A DNA stretch of 59,005 nt from Xylanibacter ruminicola (GTDB taxonomy: Bacteria; Bacteroidota; Bacteroidia; Bacteroidales; Bacteroidaceae), in NCBI GenBank assembly GCA_015060625.1, contig SUYC01000021.1:1-59005 (forward strand), written 5' to 3'. Both the position numbers and the translations under genes were made by a program. Positions 55,462-59,005 of the stretch are shown one piece after another (positions within the stretch are counted from its first letter, which is position 1; each line of letters opens with the position of its first letter). The notes beneath the pieces were generated by a model. It was not told the origin of the DNA and searched no databases. It worked only from the letters and a program-made list of their open reading frames with translations.

Positions 55462-55469
55462 CAAAGGTA
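55462..55469 (-). promoter_or_regulatory. -7 element of the candidate ncRNA
   Basis: TACCTTTG on the minus strand. There is no minus-strand gene downstream before the MATE gene's opposite end, so it cannot be a normal gene promoter. Confidence 0.75.
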
Positions 55470-55500
55470 CGATGATTTATGCAACCATACAAGAAAGAAT

Positions 55501-55583
55501 GTGTACTTTCCTCAAAAAAGTGCACTTCTTTTGATATACATCAAGCTATTGTGTGCGAACACAGCCGTTTTGTGTGCGAAAAC
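55501..55583. promoter_or_regulatory. paired direct repeats upstream of ncRNA promoter
   Basis: TTGTGTGCGAAMAC occurs at 55549-55562 and 55570-55583 (spacing 21). GTGYACTTY occurs at 55501 and 55520 (spacing 19). CCGTTTT/AAAACGG forms a stem around the second copy. The region lies between the aat 3' end and the ncRNA promoter. Confidence 0.62.
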
Positions 55584-55622
55584 GGGTGTTTTTTACACTT
55601 GTTTACAGAGGCATACAATTTT

Positions 55623-56273
55623 TCACGATTTTAGAAGTTTGATATAGTCTTCGTAGGGAATAAAACGGCCTCCCATGCGCTTAAGGTGAGGTGTTTCAAA
55701 TTGGCAGTCGATAAGTTTTCCGCCCAATGCCTCCAATGTTTGTGCCAGATGGATCAGGGCCAACTTTGAGGCGTTGGGTACTAATGAGAACATGCTCTCG
55801 CCAAAGAAGGATGTACCCAGATTGATGCCGTACAGACCGCCCACCAAGGTTTCGTTATGCCATACCTCGACGCTAGCAGCAAAACCTTGTCTATACATTT
55901 CTGTATAAGCCTCAATCATTTCCGGTCCTAACCATGCTCCTTCGTTGTTGTTGCGGTTCTGGGCAGTTGCGCAGCCTTGTATCACACCCTCAAAGTCTTG
56001 ATTGAACGTAACCTGCAGATCGTTTTTCTTGATAAGCTGTTTCATGGAGTGGCTTACGTGTACCTCGTTAGGGAAGATAACGAAGCGTTGTAGCGGACAG
56101 TACCACAAAGGTTCCTGCTGGTGTCGATAGGCAAACCAGGGAAAGAATCCATTGCTGTAGGCAAGTAGTAGTCTGTCAACAGACAGATCGCCGCCTACAG
56201 CCACAAGACCGTCTTCTTCGCCCTGGTGTGGGTCAGGAAACCATAGTTCGTTATCCAATTGATAAACTGCCAT
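55623..56273 (-). CDS. aat: leucyl/phenylalanyl-tRNA-protein transferase
   Basis: 216 residues. Adds Leu or Phe to proteins with N-terminal Arg or Lys, marking them for ClpS-ClpAP. Family core: WFPDPHQGEEDGLVAVGGDLSVDRLLLAYSNGFFPWF, QWYCPL-type block (LWYCPLQRFVIFP), GGLYGINLGTSFFGESMFS. It overlaps the clpA end by 23 bases; the order clpS-clpA-aat forms an N-degron operon. Confidence 0.96.
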   Translation of the reverse strand: MAVYQLDNELWFPDPHQGEEDGLVAVGGDLSVDRLLLAYSNGFFPWFAYRHQQEPLWYCPLQRFVIFPNEVHVSHSMKQLIKKNDLQVTFNQDFEGVIQGCATAQNRNNNEGAWLGPEMIEAYTEMYRQGFAASVEVWHNETLVGGLYGINLGTSFFGESMFSLVPNASKLALIHLAQTLEALGGKLIDCQFETPHLKRMGGRFIPYEDYIKLLKS

Positions 56274-58485
56274 CGCGTGTACCTATTATAATATGTCCGC
56301 CTTGTTTCATGCTACCAAACAATATTTCGCGCATGAGTAGTGGTTTTAGTCGCTGGGCAATTACGCGGTCCATCTCGCGGGCACCATACTCGCGGGTATA
56401 TCCCTCGTCCAGTAATAGTTTGAATGCATCGTCACTCAGCGTCATTTCTACCTGTTTGACGGTTAATTTTTCCTGTAACTCGCCTAACTTTTTCTTGAGG
56501 ATGAGTGAGGCCATCTGATAGTCCATATCGTTAAACACGACTGTGCTTGACAAACGGTTGATAAACTCGGGCTTGAATATCTTCTTAACTTGTTTCAACA
56601 TGGCTTCGCCGCGCGATGTGCTGCCAGTGAAGCCTATATTGGCCTGTGTGGCGTATTGGGCACCTGCGTTCGAGGTCATGATGAGTATGACGTTGCGGAA
56701 GTCGGCCTTACGCCCTTTGTTATCAGTCAGACGGGCGTAGTCCATCACCTGTAGTAGGATGTTGTAGATGTCTTGATGAGCCTTTTCTATCTCGTCGAGT
56801 AGCAGTACGCAGTTGGGGGTCTTGCGGATGGCATCGGTAAGAAGTCCTCCGTCTTCGTAGCCCACGTAGCCTGCAGGCGAACCTATCAGTTTGGCTACGG
56901 TATGCTTTTCGGTATATTCGCTCATGTCGAAACGCAGCAGTGTGATACCTAACTCTTTGGCCAGTACGCGTGCCACCTCGGTTTTGCCCACACCTGTAGG
57001 GCCTACGAATAGCAACGATGCTAAAGGCTTGTTGTCATCAAGCAGACCTGCTTTCGACATCTGAACGGCTTCTACTACCTGTCGGATAGCCTCGTCTTGG
57101 CCGTAAATCTTGTGAAGTAATCTTGGGGACAGGGTCTCAAGTTGACTGTTATCATCGTCGTTATTTATTGCCATAGCCTCTACCTTGCAGGTTTTGGCTA
57201 GTACGTCGGCAATATCTGTCTTGGTTACGTTTGATACAGATTGTTTATTAGAAACCTTTTGTTGCTTGCCTTTTACTTCTAAGGCTGCTCCTGCTTCGTC
57301 AATCAGATCGATAGCCTTATCAGGTAGAAAGCGGTCGTTTACATATTTGTAGCTGGCGTCAACAGCAAAGTCGAGTGCAGTTTCGTCATATGTCACGTGG
57401 TGAAATGCTTCATACTGTGGACTTAGTTGTCGTACAATGTTCTTGGCTTCTTCCAGGGTTGGTTCAGGAATGTCAATTTGTTGGAAACGGCGTACCAGAC
57501 CCTTTGAGCGGGAAAAGTGGCGGTTGTACTCTTCGTAGGTGGTTGATCCTATAAAGCGGATGCCGCCTGCCTCCAAGTATGGTTTTAGCATGTTCGATGC
57601 ATCCATGGCGCCCTCGCCAGTTGCACCTGCGCCTACCAACGTATGTATCTCATCGATGTAAACGATGTTTTTGTCGCTTTCTGCCTGTATGCCCTCCATG
57701 ATTTGTTTAATGCGGTTCTCAAAGTCGCCGCGATACTGCGTGCCGGCCAGCAGGGTACCCAAATCAATCTGGTATATTTTGCTGCCTTTTAGGCGTTCTG
57801 GCATGTTGTCATCCTCTTCAATCATGCGTGCCAGTCCCCAGACTAAGGCTGTTTTACCTACGCCTGGTTCGCCCACATGTAGAGGATTATTTTTATCGCG
57901 GCGACATAGCACCTGGATGGTGCGCTGTAATTCCTGTTCGCGACCAATCAGAGGGTTGTGCTGCTTGTAACAGGTGTTCATGCAGGTAACCAGTCGGCGC
58001 CAGGCTTCCTGTCCCTTCTGTTGCTCGTCTGTTCCAAATTGGTCGATCAGCTCATAGGCACTAATCAGGTCGCTCATAAAACTGCTTTCATTGTCACCTA
58101 AGGCATCTTTCAGCAGATAGCATGCCCACGATTCAGGTAGGTTCAGTAGGCCCATCACTAGGTGTGGAACGTCGAGTGCCGTAGCGCTGCTGTTGATGAT
58201 TTGAGCGCAGGCAAAATCAAGCAGTTGTCCTAACTGCACCGAGGCTTCTGGCTCGTAATCTATGTTCTCGGGCACAAGCTCTATATCTTCCAACTTTTCG
58301 GCTATCCTATCCTGGAACAGGTCGGCTGAATAGTAGGTATCCATCGTGTTGTAAAACTCGTTATCATCCATCATCACCATCAGCAAGTGCTCGGGCATTA
58401 CAAACTCATGCCGGTAGCCCTTGCAGCACTTCATGGTATCGCTCAGCATCTTGGCTGCGCGTGGGGTTTGGTGTATCTCTGCCAT
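56251..58485 (-). CDS. clpA: Clp protease ATP-binding subunit ClpA
   Basis: 744 residues, two AAA+ modules. Walker A motifs GEPGVGKTA and GPTGVGKTE. N-terminal Clp_N domain (about 1-145). Pore loops include GTQYRGDF and AGYVGYEDGG. The ClpP-docking loop has IGF (ANIGFTGST), unlike ClpX of this window. It unfolds N-degron substrates delivered by ClpS. Three bases separate it from clpS. Confidence 0.96.
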   Translation of the reverse strand: MAEIHQTPRAAKMLSDTMKCCKGYRHEFVMPEHLLMVMMDDNEFYNTMDTYYSADLFQDRIAEKLEDIELVPENIDYEPEASVQLGQLLDFACAQIINSSATALDVPHLVMGLLNLPESWACYLLKDALGDNESSFMSDLISAYELIDQFGTDEQQKGQEAWRRLVTCMNTCYKQHNPLIGREQELQRTIQVLCRRDKNNPLHVGEPGVGKTALVWGLARMIEEDDNMPERLKGSKIYQIDLGTLLAGTQYRGDFENRIKQIMEGIQAESDKNIVYIDEIHTLVGAGATGEGAMDASNMLKPYLEAGGIRFIGSTTYEEYNRHFSRSKGLVRRFQQIDIPEPTLEEAKNIVRQLSPQYEAFHHVTYDETALDFAVDASYKYVNDRFLPDKAIDLIDEAGAALEVKGKQQKVSNKQSVSNVTKTDIADVLAKTCKVEAMAINNDDDNSQLETLSPRLLHKIYGQDEAIRQVVEAVQMSKAGLLDDNKPLASLLFVGPTGVGKTEVARVLAKELGITLLRFDMSEYTEKHTVAKLIGSPAGYVGYEDGGLLTDAIRKTPNCVLLLDEIEKAHQDIYNILLQVMDYARLTDNKGRKADFRNVILIMTSNAGAQYATQANIGFTGSTSRGEAMLKQVKKIFKPEFINRLSSTVVFNDMDYQMASLILKKKLGELQEKLTVKQVEMTLSDDAFKLLLDEGYTREYGAREMDRVIAQRLKPLLMREILFGSMKQGGHIIIGTRDGSLSIG

Positions 58486-58488
58486 ATG

Positions 58489-58794
58489 TTACTCTTCGGG
58501 TTCAACAGTTAGTCGGAGCGGAAATCCCTCTTCGCGTGCCATGTTAGTAGCTTTGCGTACCTTCGATGTGGCTACATCGTAGCTGTAAATGCCCACCACG
58601 GCTTTATCGCTATGGTGTACTTGCAGCATGAGTGCCTCGGCCTCGGTTTCGCTCTTAAAAAATACTTGTGTTAGTATCTTCACCACAAATTCCATCGTAG
58701 TAAAGTCGTCGTTATAAATCGTTACTTTGTAGCGTCGCGGCTCGCGCAAGTTAGTGCGCTGCCGTTCTTTGGTTGCCGATTGTTCTTTTGCCAT
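58489..58794 (-). CDS. clpS: ATP-dependent Clp protease adaptor ClpS
   Basis: 101 residues from the ATG at 58794 (MAKEQ). The ATG at 58818 overlaps the -7 element and is rejected. Core: YKVTIYNDDFTTMEFVVKIL with the N-degron-binding Asn-Asp pair, and HHSDKAVVGIYSYDVATSK. It delivers substrates with bulky N-terminal residues to ClpA. First gene of the clpS-clpA-aat operon. Confidence 0.95.
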   Translation of the reverse strand: MAKEQSATKERQRTNLREPRRYKVTIYNDDFTTMEFVVKILTQVFFKSETEAEALMLQVHHSDKAVVGIYSYDVATSKVRKATNMAREEGFPLRLTVEPEE

Positions 58795-58815
58795 ATGATA
58801 TGTTCGTTTAGGATG

Positions 58816-58823
58816 CAAAAATA
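58816..58823 (-). promoter_or_regulatory. -7 element for clpS-clpA-aat
   Basis: TATTTTTG on the minus strand, 22 bases before the clpS start. Confidence 0.68.
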
Positions 58824-58886
58824 GACTATTATTCCGAAATAACGAAAATTTTTAGGCAAAAACCCACCTGCAATCAGAAAAATAGC

Positions 58887-58894
58887 TATCTTTG
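58887..58894 (+). promoter_or_regulatory. -7 element for a gene beyond the window
   Basis: TATCTTTG. A 22-codon frame (58904-58972) with ATG lies behind it; it could be a leader peptide or just leader sequence. Confidence 0.6.
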
Positions 58895-58969
58895 CGCAAG
58901 AATAATGGAATGTAAGAAGGAAAAATTAGGTTCTGCGTCAATTTGGGTGGTAAATTCTTGTTATATTAT

Positions 58970-59004
58970 TTAACTAACAAATTGATAATCAATACATTAG
59001 TTAA
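58970..59004. repeat. 17-bp inverted repeat at window end
   Basis: 58970-58986 and 58988-59004 are inverted with three mismatches; core TTAACTAA/TTAGTTAA and ATTGAT/ATCAAT. It may be a leader hairpin or an operator. Confidence 0.7.
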
Positions 59005-59005
59005 C

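Noticed and set aside
55426..55647. Plus-strand 73-codon frame between the MATE gene and aat
   Set aside because: It overlaps the ncRNA promoter region and has no domain, promoter or ribosome-binding context.

Overview
The window looks like an ordinary chromosomal segment of a member of the Bacteroidota, most likely Prevotellaceae (Prevotella sensu lato). The support is: promoters of the TAnnTTTG (-7) type in front of many genes; gene orders known from Bacteroidales (DUF177-rpmF-fabH-era-der without plsX, parA-parB-DUF5683-mltD-relA, guaB-PpiC-SurA-OstA-mutL, clpS-clpA-aat); and lineage families such as DUF3316, DUF5020, DUF5683 and an OstA-like protein. I see no insertion sequence, prophage, integrase or CRISPR array. 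The species cannot be fixed from the sequence alone.

Layout. 1-1246: 3' end of a 5S rRNA, its terminator, and a sensor kinase directly behind it. 1344-6922 (+): DUF177, L32, FabH, Era, Der, a small lipoprotein and an outer-membrane protein. 7090-13751 (-): cell-surface proteins (beta-helix-like lipoprotein, secreted protein, OmpA-type porin, coiled-coil lipoprotein). 13961-21509 (-): tRNA-Leu, an S41 protease lipoprotein, a DUF3316 protein, topoisomerase IV subunit A and AlaRS. 21637-21984 (+): a MerR regulator. 22021-32374 (-): tricorn-like protease, pectinesterase, RelA/SpoT, MltD-type transglycosylase, DUF5683, ParB, ParA. 32497-35728 (+): SurE, LpxB, DUF5020, a lipoprotein. 35789-39103 (-): a partner-switching set (ATPase, STAS, degenerate kinase) and an MlaEF-type ABC importer. 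39252-53505 (+): LptB, trigger factor, ClpP, ClpX, RecQ, GuaB, two parvulins, OstA-like protein, MutL. 53601-55127 (+): tRNA-Val and a MATE transporter. 55158-55460 (-): a candidate non-coding RNA. 55623-58794 (-): Aat, ClpA and ClpS, the N-degron pathway.

The most unusual content is non-coding or superimposed on coding sequence. Between 3.5 and 20.7 kb, seven clusters of the otherwise scarce tetranucleotide CTAG occur with an almost exact 9-bp phase. Six clusters lie in frame inside genes: era, parC, alaS (twice) and the signal-peptide codons of two lipoproteins. The seventh fills the alaS-parC gap. Because 9 bp is three codons and CTAG is palindromic, the unit reads as Ala/Thr-Ser in soluble-protein loops or Leu-Ala in signal peptides, and never in the third frame, which would give a TAG stop. 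This resembles a coding-sequence-invading repeat family.

Two very strong hairpins (20 and 15 bp) lie in signal-peptide codons just after the stop codons of parC and guaB. The only gene-free stretch over 400 bases, downstream of the MATE gene, appears to encode a promoter-to-terminator RNA of about 300 nt. Its central part is nearly free of cytosine and carries four UUAGUUA motifs.

Working together: the right half is rich in envelope biogenesis (LpxB, LptB, OstA-like, SurA-like, MlaEF) and regulated proteolysis (ClpP, ClpX, ClpA, ClpS, Aat, trigger factor). The left half holds translation and cell-cycle GTPases and topology functions plus surface proteins.
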